Below, piece by piece: positions 46,001-53,995 of a stretch of 64,000 nucleotides of DNA. Origin of the DNA: Flavobacteriia bacterium 40-80 (GTDB taxonomy: Bacteria; Bacteroidota; Bacteroidia; Flavobacteriales_D; Crocinitomicaceae); the NCBI GenBank assembly GCA_001899145.1, contig MKVF01000006.1, forward strand, positions 62,001-126,000. The letters are read 5' to 3'. The notes under the pieces are model-generated. The model worked only from the letters and a program-made list of their open reading frames with translations, searched no databases and was not told where the DNA came from. The translations under genes were made by a program, and so were the position numbers. Each line of letters starts with the position of its first letter. Within the stretch, counting starts at the first letter, position 1.

Positions 46001-46358
46001 GTCAGCTTCAACAGCTGGTAACTACACTGTGACTAATACAGTTGCAGCAGCAGGAGGTTGTCCGGGAGACGTTAAAACAGCTACAATCACAGTGGATGAA
46101 TGTTTGTCTGTTAATGAAATTGAAAGTATCAAAGTTCAATTATTCCCTGTTCCTGCAGGAAATGAGCTGAATATTTCCGTAAGTGAGGATGTTACTGCTG
46201 CAATATTGACAATTGAAGGTAAACTTGCCTTAGCACCGTTCAATATTTCCAAGCAATCGACATACACTTTAGATACACGACCTTTAGCGAAAGGAGTTTA
46301 TTTGTTGAAACTTACCACAAATACTTCTGAGCTGGTGAGAAGAATTATTCTTGAGTAA
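43077..46358 (+). CDS. Large T9SS-exported protein with alternating A/B repeats
   Basis: Predicted surface or secreted adhesin-like protein of 1093 residues. Signal peptide about residues 1-19 (GANAQ). Residues 80-360 are a non-repetitive part with a beta-sandwich pattern. From about residue 372 come eight Ig-like units of two kinds: an 84-residue A type (starting NATFSYAN.SYC) and a 73-75-residue B type (starting VA.I.PI.AVCQDAG and containing GGTFSG...GNSFDPS), arranged A0-A1-B1-A2-B2-A3-B3-A4. Each has Cys pairs likely to form disulfides. The end (about 1012-1093) is a type A T9SS sorting domain (LFPVPAGNELNISV...GVYLLKLTT). No enzyme is seen. Confidence 0.9.
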   Translation: MKKNYFVLLLLLYVFGANAQQQQVNTIHSGLQQLSKPKISQKADLAGLNLNNKLSSFKKKSLVSDEFISKAMGCTDTLTYSDLKQQMDDPNNYYINIIDNINLTNPVYAQVYKTGSTPLQISKLGIFLGKDQADLNNAVSVKLSIYNLTAGGAPNTEIGSVNYLIPDVNLSLRYVSFPSPITVTGGFAVGISIITAGKEIQTMINDEAVNTTYDEELLYLKFGTNSFATLKSLFAGIGYDYDFDLIMYPIVSYNVDTPSLTATPTAGCTNSPVNLVGTYTPTDLASNRFLNLYEFFEYFNYSGITNESLSIYPLGAANPSIVYPSASTSYTYTTPGNYTPVFEYAIWRFSIPTTIDCYSNVSTNITINNPPNATFSYSGNSFCQSSSNETPTATTPGGTYSATPAGLSINTSTGVINFSTSTIGNYVVTYNVTSGACQASSTQNVAVTAAPNATFSYANSSYCSNGTNPQVILGTGASAGTFTASPSGLSINTSTGEINLSTSTAGSYTVTNTIAAAGGCAADVKTFNVSVTAAPVASINPIAAVCQDAGAVTLSATPAGGTFSGTGVSGNSFDPSALSAGTYTITYSVTQSGCTASDSKSVTVTAPLNATFSYANTSYCSNGTDPQVVLSSGASAGTFSASPSGLSINSVTGTINLAASTAGSYTVTNTVAATGGCSGDVKTFNVSIVAVPTVAIDPISSAVCQDAAVITLSATPAGGTFSGNAGVSGNSFDPSVLSAGTYTITYSVTQSGCTASDSKSVNVTAPLDATFSYVNTSYCSNGTDPQVVLSSGASAGTFSASPSGLSLNPVTGTINLAASTAGSYTVTNTVAAAGGCAADVKTFNVDVVAVPTVTIDPISAAICQDAGAVTLSATPAGGTFSGNAGVSGNSFDPSVLSAGTYTITYSVTQSGCTASDSKSVTVSTPLKATFSYANNSYCLDDPNPQVVLGTGASAGAFTASPSGLSINASTGAINLSASTAGNYTVTNTVAAAGGCPGDVKTATITVDECLSVNEIESIKVQLFPVPAGNELNISVSEDVTAAILTIEGKLALAPFNISKQSTYTLDTRPLAKGVYLLKLTTNTSELVRRIILE
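44190..46102 (+). repeat. Tandem A-B repeat block coding for Ig-like units
   Basis: Unit starts: A0 44190 (240 bases, divergent), A1 44430 (252), B1 44682 (219), A2 44901 (252), B2 45153 (225), A3 45378 (252), B3 45630 (225), A4 45855 to about 46102. The A-B period is about 471-477 bases. Near-identical stretches between A2/A3 and B2/B3 at DNA level point to recent duplication. Confidence 0.9.
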
Positions 46359-46382
46359 GATATTTTTCTTACAATTAATACG

Positions 46383-46417
46383 AATCCCTGTTGATGAATT
46401 TCAGCAGGGATTTGTCT
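46383..46417 (+). terminator. Terminator after the repeat protein
   Basis: Eleven-base stem (ATCCCTGTTGA with TTCAGCAGGGAT) and a moderate T-rich tail, 25 bases after the stop. Confidence 0.6.
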
Positions 46418-46524
46418 TTCTGCCAATTCGTCTTTATTTTTGTATGGCATAAATATTGAAAATACCGTCACACAGGTTTTCTGATTTGCAGAAACGTGAA
46501 TACGCATAAAAATAACGGTATTAA

Positions 46525-46541
46525 TGACAGTTTGGCTGTCA
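46525..46541. promoter_or_regulatory. Perfect 6-5-6 palindrome upstream of lon
   Basis: TGACAG-TTTGG-CTGTCA lies 17 bases before the lon ATG. It could be an operator or a small leader hairpin. Too short to be certain. Confidence 0.35.
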
Positions 46542-46558
46542 GCTATTAAAGATTTGAA

Positions 46559-49012
46559 ATGGATAGAAATAAAGAAGAAGATATACTGAGCAACTTATCT
46601 GAAGCGCTTGTTCAGGGAGAAGCAGAGCTGATTCCCTTATTAACGTCGGAAGATGAAGAACATTCAGAGAATGGAAATTACCCGGAAGATTTATCGATAT
46701 TGGCCTTAAGGAATAATGTACTGTTTCCGGGAGTCGTGATACCAATTACTGTTGCGAGAGATAAATCATTGAAAATCATTAATGAACAAAATAAAAAAGA
46801 TAGACTGATAGGTGTTATTTCTCAGACAGATCCTGATATGGAAGACCCTGATTTTGAGCACTTATATGAAGTGGGGACATTGGCGAAAATCATGAAAGTG
46901 ATTAAAATGCCGGACGATTCCACGACGGTAATATTACAGGGAAAAAAGAAATTTAAAATCGTTCAGCCTTTACAGACAGACCCGGTTTTAAAATCACAAG
47001 TGGAGTATATTACAGACAAGAAATACGAAGTTATTTCCGAAGAGCTGGATATGTTGTACAAGACCATCAAAGAAAAAGCTTTGTACATTATCAAAGAAAA
47101 TCCTTCTATTCCCAACGAAGCATCTTTTGCAATAAGTAACATCGATTCCCCGGCATATTTATTGAATTTTATTGCTTCTCATATGGATACGGAAGTCGAT
47201 AAAAAACAGGAGGTGCTGGAAATTCAGGATCCTTTGCTGAAAGCCTACAAGATTTTGGAGCATCTCAGTGTTCAGGCACAGGTGCTGGAATTGAAAAACG
47301 ATATACATAATAAGGTTCGTAAAGATTTGGACCGCCAGCAACGTGATTATTATCTGAATCAGCAAATAAAAACAATCCAGGAAGAATTAGGAGACAATCC
47401 TGCTGAAATGGAGCTGGAGCGCCTGAAAAAAAAGGCTGCTGAAAAGAAATGGACGGAGAAAGAATCCAAAATTTTTGAAAAGGAGCTGATGAAGTTTCAG
47501 CGGCTAAATCCACAAGGAGCAGATTATTCCGTGCAGCTGAACTATCTGGACTTATTGCTGGATCTGCCTTGGTTTGAATATACTTCTGATAACTTGGATA
47601 TCAAACACGCGCAGGAGATTCTGGACAGGGATCATTACGGATTGGAAGATGTAAAGCGCCGGATATTGGAATATCTGGCTGTTCTGAAGTTGAAAGGAGA
47701 TATGAAATCCCCGATTTTATGTTTCTACGGTCCTCCGGGAGTTGGTAAAACATCTCTTGGAAAATCCATAGCGACTGCATTGGATCGTAAATATGTACGG
47801 ATGTCATTAGGAGGGCTGCATGATGAAAGCGAGATTCGCGGACATCGCAAGACATACATTGGAGCAATGCCCGGACGGGTGATTCAGAGTCTGAAAAAAT
47901 CCGGTTCGGCAAATCCGGTATTTATCCTGGATGAAATTGACAAGCTGGGACGAAGCAATCACGGTGATCCGTCTTCCGCTTTGCTGGAAGTGCTTGACCC
48001 GGAACAAAATGCTGAATTCTATGATAATTATGTGGAAACAGAATTTGACTTGTCCAAAGTAATGTTCATTGCGACAGCAAATTCACTCCAGACAGTTCAG
48101 GGGCCGTTAAGAGACAGAATGGAGATCATTGAAGTTTCCGGTTATACCATTGAGGAAAAAATTGAAATTGCCAAACGCCACCTGATTCCTAAGCAATTAG
48201 AAGCTCATGGTGTTGAAAAGAAGCAATTTAATTTAGAGAAAAAAATTATTGAGAAAGTTGTAGAAGAATACACACACGAATCGGGAGTTCGCGGCCTGGA
48301 AAAGATCATTGCGAAGCTGGTACGTAACCGTGCGAAGCAAATCGCGATGGAAGAGGAGTTTGATCCAAAGCTCACCTATGAAGAAGTGGTGAAAATCCTG
48401 GGGCCCGGCCATCCGAGAACAAAATCAATCTCCAATGATGTCGCAGGTGTGGTGACAGGATTGGCATGGACAAGCGTAGGCGGTGATATCCTCTTTATTG
48501 AGTCGTCCATTACCAAAGGAAAAGGAAAAGTAACACTGACAGGAAATCTGGGTGAAGTAATGAAAGAATCTGCGATTATTGCATTGGAATTTCTTAAAGC
48601 GCACAGTAACTGGATCGGTCTTGATCAGGAAGTTTTTGATAAATACAATGTACATATCCACGTTCCGGAAGGTGCAACGCCAAAAGATGGGCCGAGCGCA
48701 GGGATTACAATGCTGACTTCACTTGCTTCCTTGTTTTCACAGAGAAAAGTAAAGAAAAATCTTGCAATGACGGGAGAAATAACGTTACGTGGAGAAGTTT
48801 TACCGGTTGGAGGGATTAAAGAGAAAATATTGGCAGCAAAACGAGCTTCTATCAAAGAAATCATCTTGTGCGAAAAGAATAAAAAAGATGTGATGGAAAT
48901 CAATCCGGAATATATCAAAGGCTTGGTTTTTCATTATGTAACAACAATGAAAGAAGTAATTGATATTGCACTGACGAGTGAAAAAGTAAAGTATCCGATA
49001 ACAATTGAATGA
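46559..49012 (+). CDS. lon: ATP-dependent endopeptidase Lon
   Basis: Hexameric AAA+ protease degrading misfolded and regulatory proteins. N-terminal substrate-binding domain (about residues 45-245, LSILALRNNVLFPGVVIPI), a long coiled helix region, AAA+ domain with Walker A GPPGVGKTSLGK (about 390) and EIRGHRKTYIGAMPG, and C-terminal S16 protease domain with the Ser of PKDGPSAGITM (about 715) and Lys of GGIKEKILAAKRA (about 755). 817 residues is the normal bacterial length. First gene of an apparent lon-pcm-acyltransferase pair operon (gaps 3 and 9 bases, then overlap). Confidence 0.97.
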   Translation: MDRNKEEDILSNLSEALVQGEAELIPLLTSEDEEHSENGNYPEDLSILALRNNVLFPGVVIPITVARDKSLKIINEQNKKDRLIGVISQTDPDMEDPDFEHLYEVGTLAKIMKVIKMPDDSTTVILQGKKKFKIVQPLQTDPVLKSQVEYITDKKYEVISEELDMLYKTIKEKALYIIKENPSIPNEASFAISNIDSPAYLLNFIASHMDTEVDKKQEVLEIQDPLLKAYKILEHLSVQAQVLELKNDIHNKVRKDLDRQQRDYYLNQQIKTIQEELGDNPAEMELERLKKKAAEKKWTEKESKIFEKELMKFQRLNPQGADYSVQLNYLDLLLDLPWFEYTSDNLDIKHAQEILDRDHYGLEDVKRRILEYLAVLKLKGDMKSPILCFYGPPGVGKTSLGKSIATALDRKYVRMSLGGLHDESEIRGHRKTYIGAMPGRVIQSLKKSGSANPVFILDEIDKLGRSNHGDPSSALLEVLDPEQNAEFYDNYVETEFDLSKVMFIATANSLQTVQGPLRDRMEIIEVSGYTIEEKIEIAKRHLIPKQLEAHGVEKKQFNLEKKIIEKVVEEYTHESGVRGLEKIIAKLVRNRAKQIAMEEEFDPKLTYEEVVKILGPGHPRTKSISNDVAGVVTGLAWTSVGGDILFIESSITKGKGKVTLTGNLGEVMKESAIIALEFLKAHSNWIGLDQEVFDKYNVHIHVPEGATPKDGPSAGITMLTSLASLFSQRKVKKNLAMTGEITLRGEVLPVGGIKEKILAAKRASIKEIILCEKNKKDVMEINPEYIKGLVFHYVTTMKEVIDIALTSEKVKYPITIE

Positions 49013-49015
49013 TAA

Positions 49016-49669
49016 ATGATTGATTCATATAAACATAAAGGATTAAGAAAAAAGCTGATAGAGGAATTAAGGACCAGAGGCATTTCCAATGAACGGATCC
49101 TGGATGCCTTTGATAAAGTTCCCCGTCATTACTTTCTGGATCTGGCTTTTGAGATGCAGGCGTATTCCAATATGCCTTTTCAGATCGGTGCCGGCCAGAC
49201 AATTTCCCATCCTTTTACAGTTGCTTTTCAGACACAGCTTTTAGAGCTGAACAAAGGAGATAAAGTGCTTGAAATAGGTACCGGGTCCGGTTTTCAGACT
49301 TCGATCCTTTGTCAGATGGGAGCGAAGGTTTTTTCCATAGAAAGACAACGGGAATTATTTATAAAAGCCAAATCCATCATTGATCAGCTCGGATTTAATC
49401 CCAGGTTATTTTACGGTGATGGTTACAAAGGCCAAAAAGCGTATGCACCTTATGATCATATTCTGGTAACGTGCGGTGCACCTTTTGTCCCTGATGCGTT
49501 GCTGGGACAGCTTAAAATCGGCGGAAATCTGGTTATTCCGCTTGGGGCAGGGGCAAAACAACAGATGAAAAGGATTACCAGACTTTCCGAAACGGAATAT
49601 AATGAAGAAGATTTCGGAGAATTTAGCTTTGTACCCATGCTGGAAGACAGAGCAGATCTGAAACATTAA
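49016..49669 (+). CDS. pcm: Protein-L-isoaspartate O-methyltransferase
   Basis: Repairs isoaspartyl damage in ageing proteins by SAM-dependent methylation. The PIMT-specific N-terminal region (AYSNMPFQIGAGQTISHPF, about residues 43-61) precedes SAM motif I VLEIGTGSGFQT (about 84). Other family blocks are VFSIERQREL, FYGDGYKG and APYDHILVTCGAPFVPDAL, with LKIGGNLVIPLG at about 160. Length 217 is normal. It starts 3 bases after lon. The two protein-quality genes are logically paired, while the two genes that follow are lipid enzymes. Confidence 0.95.
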   Translation: MIDSYKHKGLRKKLIEELRTRGISNERILDAFDKVPRHYFLDLAFEMQAYSNMPFQIGAGQTISHPFTVAFQTQLLELNKGDKVLEIGTGSGFQTSILCQMGAKVFSIERQRELFIKAKSIIDQLGFNPRLFYGDGYKGQKAYAPYDHILVTCGAPFVPDALLGQLKIGGNLVIPLGAGAKQQMKRITRLSETEYNEEDFGEFSFVPMLEDRADLKH

Positions 49670-49678
49670 CCGGTAGAT

Positions 49679-50506
49679 ATGAGTAAAGAGAAACAACTTA
49701 AAATAGACGTCGAACAATTGATTTCCAGCAAGAATCCGAAATTGCTGAAATGGTTGCCGCGTTTTGTTGTTTCTTATCTGAAAAGAATCATTCATCAGGA
49801 TGAAATCAATGATTTTATCCAACGAAACGGAAATAAGAAAAATCAGGAATTCTGCGCAGCAGTTGCAGCTGAATTTGAGCTGGATATCACTATTACCGAT
49901 TTAGAGCGAATTCCCAAAACAGGACCGGCAACTGTTGTTATGAATCATCCGCTGGGAGGAATGGATGCTATTGCTTTTGTTCACGCTTTAGCAGATTACA
50001 GGACAGATATAAAGTTTGTGGTTAATGACCTGCTGCTGAACCTGGAAGGAATGAAAGAAATGTTTGTCGGAGTGAATAAATACGGGGCTAATTCTCTTGC
50101 ATCCAAGAAAAAAGTATCAGAGCTTTTTGATACGGATCAGCTGATCTGTATTTTTCCGGCGGGCCTTGTTTCCCGTAAAAAAGGAGGTAAAGTAGTTGAT
50201 CTGGAGTGGAAAAAGACATTTTTGACAATGTCCAGAAAATCCAAAAGACCGATTATCCCTGTCTATATTGACGGTAAGCTTTCCCGTTTTTTTTATAGAT
50301 TTTCCAATATCAGAACCTTTCTGGGCATCAAAATTAATTTGGAAATGTTATATTTAGTTGATGAATTGTTCAAACAACGAAAAAAGAAGATTGGTTTTAT
50401 TGTTGGAGAACCTGTTGAAATTGATTTTTTCGATAAATCAAAAAGCGATAAAAAATGGGCTGAATGGATGAAGCAGACGGTTTATCAGTTAGGAGAAAAT
50501 AGATGA
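49679..50506 (+). CDS. Lysophospholipid acyltransferase-like protein (PlsC/OlsA/GlsA type)
   Basis: Membrane-associated acyltransferase of the PlsC fold. The catalytic HX4D motif is NHPLGGMD (about residue 89) and the glycerol-phosphate-binding-like region is FPAGLVSRKKGG (about 158). Length 275 suits the OlsA/GlsA branch. The gene overlaps the next one by 4 bases (ATGA), and that gene is a long GNAT-like N-acyltransferase. In Bacteroides the GlsA and GlsB enzymes form glycine lipids by O- and N-acylation, and in other bacteria OlsA-OlsB form ornithine lipids. This pair fits that scheme; the amino acid used is unknown. Confidence 0.82.
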   Translation: MSKEKQLKIDVEQLISSKNPKLLKWLPRFVVSYLKRIIHQDEINDFIQRNGNKKNQEFCAAVAAEFELDITITDLERIPKTGPATVVMNHPLGGMDAIAFVHALADYRTDIKFVVNDLLLNLEGMKEMFVGVNKYGANSLASKKKVSELFDTDQLICIFPAGLVSRKKGGKVVDLEWKKTFLTMSRKSKRPIIPVYIDGKLSRFFYRFSNIRTFLGIKINLEMLYLVDELFKQRKKKIGFIVGEPVEIDFFDKSKSDKKWAEWMKQTVYQLGENR

Positions 50507-51420
50507 AGCAAGAAGAAATTATACCGGCAGTTGATGTCAGATTACTAAAAACGGAATTAAACTCATCCACTTTTTTGCGTAAAACACGTAAGGGAGATAA
50601 TGAAATTTATTGCGTTAACATTCATAATGCTCCGAATGTGGTGCGTGAAATCGGGCGTTTGCGGGAAATAACTTTTCGTGATGCCGGAGGCGGAACCGGA
50701 AAATCATTGGACCTGGATGAATTTGATACAAATGAAATCTGTTACGATCAGCTGGTGTTATGGTCACCTGAAGACGAGGAAATCATCGGCGGTTACAGGT
50801 ATATTTTGTGCCAGAAGGCGATTCAGCCGGATAGTATTCATCTATCCACCACTCATTATTTCCATTTTTCGGATGAATTTATAAACGAATATCTTCCGTT
50901 TACGATAGAGCTGGGCAGAAGCTGGATCCAGCCTAAATTCCAGCCGTCGAATAATCCAAAGAAAGGATTGTTTGCCCTGGATAATATTTTTGACGGTTTG
51001 GGAGGCTTGGTCAAGCAATATCCGGAGATCAGGTATTTTTTCGGAAAATTTACAATGTATCCGAGCTATGCTACGGAAGCACGAAATTATTTGCTGGAAT
51101 TTTTAAATTATTACTTTCCGGACGAGGAAAAACTTGTAACCCCTGTAAGGCCACTGAAAATAAAAGAAAATATATCTTTTGTGGAACGTGATTTAGAAGG
51201 CCTTGAATACAAGGAAGGATACAAAAAGTTAAATGCCTATGTCAAACAATACGGAGAATTTATTCCTCCTCTGGTAAGTGTTTATATGAGCCTTTCGCCA
51301 ACAATGAAAACTTTTGGGACTTGTATCAACGAAGATTTCGGAGGAGTGGAAGAAACGGGGATTCTGATTAAGATCGAAGATATCTACGAAGAAAAAAAAG
51401 AGCGGCACCTGCAGTATTGA
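50503..51420 (+). CDS. GNAT-fold N-acyltransferase (OlsB/GlsB, hemolysin-like)
   Basis: Protein of the Acetyltransf_5/OlsB-like group that N-acylates an amino acid with a 3-hydroxy fatty acid from acyl-ACP. The pattern is typical: VREIGRLREITFRDAGGGTG (about residues 47-66), DLDEFDTNEICYDQLVLW (about 69) and the helix with ELGRSWIQPKFQP (about 143). The C-terminal half (about 200-305) carries the extended region found in Bacteroidota members. 305 residues is longer than a simple GNAT protein. Translation is coupled to the PlsC-like gene by ATGA overlap, supporting joint synthesis of an aminolipid. Confidence 0.82.
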   Translation: MKQEEIIPAVDVRLLKTELNSSTFLRKTRKGDNEIYCVNIHNAPNVVREIGRLREITFRDAGGGTGKSLDLDEFDTNEICYDQLVLWSPEDEEIIGGYRYILCQKAIQPDSIHLSTTHYFHFSDEFINEYLPFTIELGRSWIQPKFQPSNNPKKGLFALDNIFDGLGGLVKQYPEIRYFFGKFTMYPSYATEARNYLLEFLNYYFPDEEKLVTPVRPLKIKENISFVERDLEGLEYKEGYKKLNAYVKQYGEFIPPLVSVYMSLSPTMKTFGTCINEDFGGVEETGILIKIEDIYEEKKERHLQY

Positions 51421-51430
51421 ACCATACAGT

Positions 51431-52237
51431 TCATTTGCTGAGCAGCGTCCTTAACGCCTTTTTCGTAATATATTTCGTTTCCTTTGTATCGCTTTCAGCT
51501 TCCCAGCGTTCGCAGAGCGTCCTTACGAATTCCGGTTGTGTTTTGCTTGCATCATTGAGCCAGTTCCCGACACTGTCCTGAACATATTTTGCTTTGTCAG
51601 ATTTCAGCATTTCCAGTATAGGTAAACCTATTTCAGGATTTTGCTTTAATTCTTCAATATGCTCGCACCAGACTCCTCGTGGCCTGGTTGCTTCTGTTGT
51701 AAATCTCCTGATATTTTCATCCGGATGGATTGTCCATCCGGAAAGGATCTCAATACTTTTTGTGAGATTCAGAGTGATTTTAGATCTGACCGCTAACCAC
51801 GAAATTTCCCGTACTCCGAAATGTTTGTCAGCAGAAAATGGAAGAATTTGTTCAAGTGTCCCGACAATATCCAGGTTTTTATTCTTCCCGATTGTATAAG
51901 TCGCCCAGCAACGGACCACATCGGCGGGATGAGCTGAAATCAGCTCCAGAAATTCTTTGTCATTATTTTTTTCTGTCTGTTCCAGAATACCCGTTCCGAT
52001 CGCTTCATTGATTGTATTAACGGTTTGTTTTTTCAACCGGTCGATTTTTTCCAGAACAGGCTTCAGATAATCTGTCCGTTTATTTTGCAGGAGCAGATTC
52101 TCCAGTAATAACTTCTGGTCAACAGCGAGCCATTCCACAAGATTCGCTGTTTCAATCTGCCCCGTGTTCAGCAGCTGTAAAATATCAGCCGGAATATCTT
52201 TTGTCGAACGTGCTCCTTTTCTTTTAGTCTCTGTCAT
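51431..52237 (-). CDS. DNA alkylation repair protein, AlkC/AlkD-like HEAT-repeat fold
   Basis: All-helical HEAT-like repeat protein of the AlkC/AlkD DNA glycosylase superfamily, which removes alkylated bases. Repeats run from about residue 85 to 255. The segment HFGVREISWLAVRSK (about 140) and GWTIHPDENIRRFTTEATRPRG (about 168), followed by YVQDSVGNWLNDASK (about 220), match the AlkC/AlkD signature with Arg/Trp residues likely to line the DNA cleft. The N-terminal 80 residues are a charged helical extension. It is monocistronic and convergent with the acyltransferase operon (10-base gap). Which alkylated base is removed is not predictable. Confidence 0.78.
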   Translation of the reverse strand: MTETKRKGARSTKDIPADILQLLNTGQIETANLVEWLAVDQKLLLENLLLQNKRTDYLKPVLEKIDRLKKQTVNTINEAIGTGILEQTEKNNDKEFLELISAHPADVVRCWATYTIGKNKNLDIVGTLEQILPFSADKHFGVREISWLAVRSKITLNLTKSIEILSGWTIHPDENIRRFTTEATRPRGVWCEHIEELKQNPEIGLPILEMLKSDKAKYVQDSVGNWLNDASKTQPEFVRTLCERWEAESDTKETKYITKKALRTLLSK

Positions 52238-52296
52238 CGTATTTTAATAATTTTCCGGTTCAGTTTTTAGATAGTGAGAACAGGAAATAACCAGGT

Positions 52297-53940
52297 TCAT
52301 ATCCGGGTTTTAGCTTCCAGTGTTTTCTTTCCGAAAAAATAGTGTGTCGTTTTTTCATCCGTAAAGTAAATATCTCTGAAGTAAAAGATCTGTTCTTCGT
52401 ATTCATCAGGTTTGTCTTTGTGCTTTTTGACGAGGACTGGCGTAATCGAAATGGAATTGTATTCGATGTAAACAGGGATGCTCTTTTTAAGACGGATCAG
52501 GTGTTGCTCTCCTTTTGAAAGCAATGTATCCAGAGAATCGGGAATGATTTTATTTTCATCAATTTCAAGGATTTTTTTCGCCAGCTCAATCGGATTCTGA
52601 CACCTTACACAACCGTGTGAATACATTCTGTTCGGTGTTTCTAAAAGTCCTTTTTGGGGTGTGTCGTGTATATAAACATCATATTTATTATAAAATTCAA
52701 ATTTAATGATGCCCAGTGAATTTTTATGTCCCGGAAGCTGGCGGACCTTATATGGAAAGTTGTTTTTATTTAATTTCTTCCAGTTGATCAGATGCGGGTT
52801 GACAACTTTATCACCCTTAAGAAGCTCCATCTGGTTGCGTTCGAGGTAGTCCGGATTATTTTTTATTGCGGGAAGTATTTCTTTTGTGGCAATCGAATAG
52901 GGTACGTTCCAGTACGGATACAATTGAATCCTGTTTAACTTGGATTCCAGCACCGGCGTATTGTTTTCCACTTTCCCCACTACAACATTGTGTATTGAAG
53001 CTATAGTGTCCTCATTGAAATAATAAAGCTTAAATGCCGGAATATTAACACGAATGAATTTTTTCGGATAGCTTTTTTCATAACGGGATTTCTCCATGTA
53101 CCAGGCAATGCGTTCCGCGAGATCTAAAGGGGATTCTTCCAGGATATGCTTGGTGGCCTGGCCGATAATTCCGTCTGCGCGAACATTGTTCTGCTTCTGG
53201 TAGCGTTTAATGATTTCTACCGGATCTTCATCTTCCGAAAAAGGGAATTCCTTTCTTTTGAGATTTTCCAGCGCATTTTTATAAGCTAAAGCTGAATCTT
53301 TTTGTGAAAGAGGAACTTCAAATAATTTCAGGGAAATATCAGCAGTATCCAGATGGTTCTTTAGTGCTTCCGCGAGCATCAGATAATGGTTGTTTTTGGG
53401 AAGAAATGAGTTAGCAACCGCATAAAAAACATTTCGGTTAGAGATAGTTCTGAATGTGCTGAGATGTTTGAAGTCAGCCAGATCGAAAGCTCTGCCTTTC
53501 AATTTTAAAGAATCGCTGAATCCGTTTTCCAGATCGCTGAGTAACCGTAAAGAGCCTATTGTAAGTTGTACATCGGATAAAACAAAACGTACATTATCAG
53601 GTATTTTACTATCGCTTTCAGCAGGAATATAAATCCGGTTTTGAGGCAATCCGAAATACAGTGTATTTGTCAGAAGACTATCTAAGATCCGTCCGCTGGC
53701 TGTTAAATTTCCTTTTTTATCGTGGAACAGACAGGTAAAATCATTCTGCTGGTAAAATTGAATAACTTGTTCTTTATCTGCAGCTGAGAGTGAATCATAA
53801 AGTGCAATATGACCAGCTCCTTCATGAAATAACTCTTCAGTTGTTTTGATTTTTCCGTTAGCTTCGGAGCTCTGTCCTTTTTGAGAGCAGGAAAAGCTTA
53901 AAAAAGTAAGTATGAAAGCAAAAAATAGGCGATAGGTCAT
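52297..53940 (-). CDS. L,D-transpeptidase (YcbB/LdtD-like) lipoprotein
   Basis: Periplasmic enzyme forming 3-3 peptidoglycan cross-links. Lipobox FSC with Cys18 at the end of the signal. Helical N-terminal region, a peptidoglycan-binding-like part near residues 240-270 (KRYQKQNNVRADGIIGQAT), then the YkuD catalytic domain from about 290, with the signature HDTPQ...SHGCVRCQNP carrying the catalytic Cys (about residue 442). Length 547 resembles E. coli LdtD/YcbB. The intact S-H-G-C-V-R motif suggests activity. It faces the rhomboid gene across a short shared promoter region. Confidence 0.93.
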   Translation of the reverse strand: MTYRLFFAFILTFLSFSCSQKGQSSEANGKIKTTEELFHEGAGHIALYDSLSAADKEQVIQFYQQNDFTCLFHDKKGNLTASGRILDSLLTNTLYFGLPQNRIYIPAESDSKIPDNVRFVLSDVQLTIGSLRLLSDLENGFSDSLKLKGRAFDLADFKHLSTFRTISNRNVFYAVANSFLPKNNHYLMLAEALKNHLDTADISLKLFEVPLSQKDSALAYKNALENLKRKEFPFSEDEDPVEIIKRYQKQNNVRADGIIGQATKHILEESPLDLAERIAWYMEKSRYEKSYPKKFIRVNIPAFKLYYFNEDTIASIHNVVVGKVENNTPVLESKLNRIQLYPYWNVPYSIATKEILPAIKNNPDYLERNQMELLKGDKVVNPHLINWKKLNKNNFPYKVRQLPGHKNSLGIIKFEFYNKYDVYIHDTPQKGLLETPNRMYSHGCVRCQNPIELAKKILEIDENKIIPDSLDTLLSKGEQHLIRLKKSIPVYIEYNSISITPVLVKKHKDKPDEYEEQIFYFRDIYFTDEKTTHYFFGKKTLEAKTRI

Positions 53941-53960
53941 GTTTTTAGAAGGGTTTTGTT

Positions 53961-53968
53961 TATGTTTG
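53961..53968 (+). promoter_or_regulatory. Candidate -7 box of the rhomboid gene
   Basis: TATGTTTG matches TAnnTTTG, 27 bases before the ATG at 53996, which supports that start over the ATG at 53939. Confidence 0.5.
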
Positions 53969-53978
53969 TTGTTCAGGA

Positions 53979-53986
53979 CAAATATA
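53979..53986 (-). promoter_or_regulatory. Candidate -7 box of the L,D-transpeptidase gene
   Basis: On the minus strand TATATTTG matches TAnnTTTG, 38 bases upstream of the ATG at 53940. It lies to the right of the rhomboid -7 box, so the two promoters overlap face to face. Confidence 0.5.
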
Positions 53987-53995
53987 AAAAAATAT

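Noticed and set aside
43077-46358. CRISPR or mobile repeats in the repeat-rich region
   Set aside because: The repeats are long, in frame and encode Ig-like units inside one gene; there are no spacers or transposase.
46359-46558. tRNA or small RNA in the 200-base gap before lon
   Set aside because: I could not form a cloverleaf; the gap holds a terminator and a short palindrome only.
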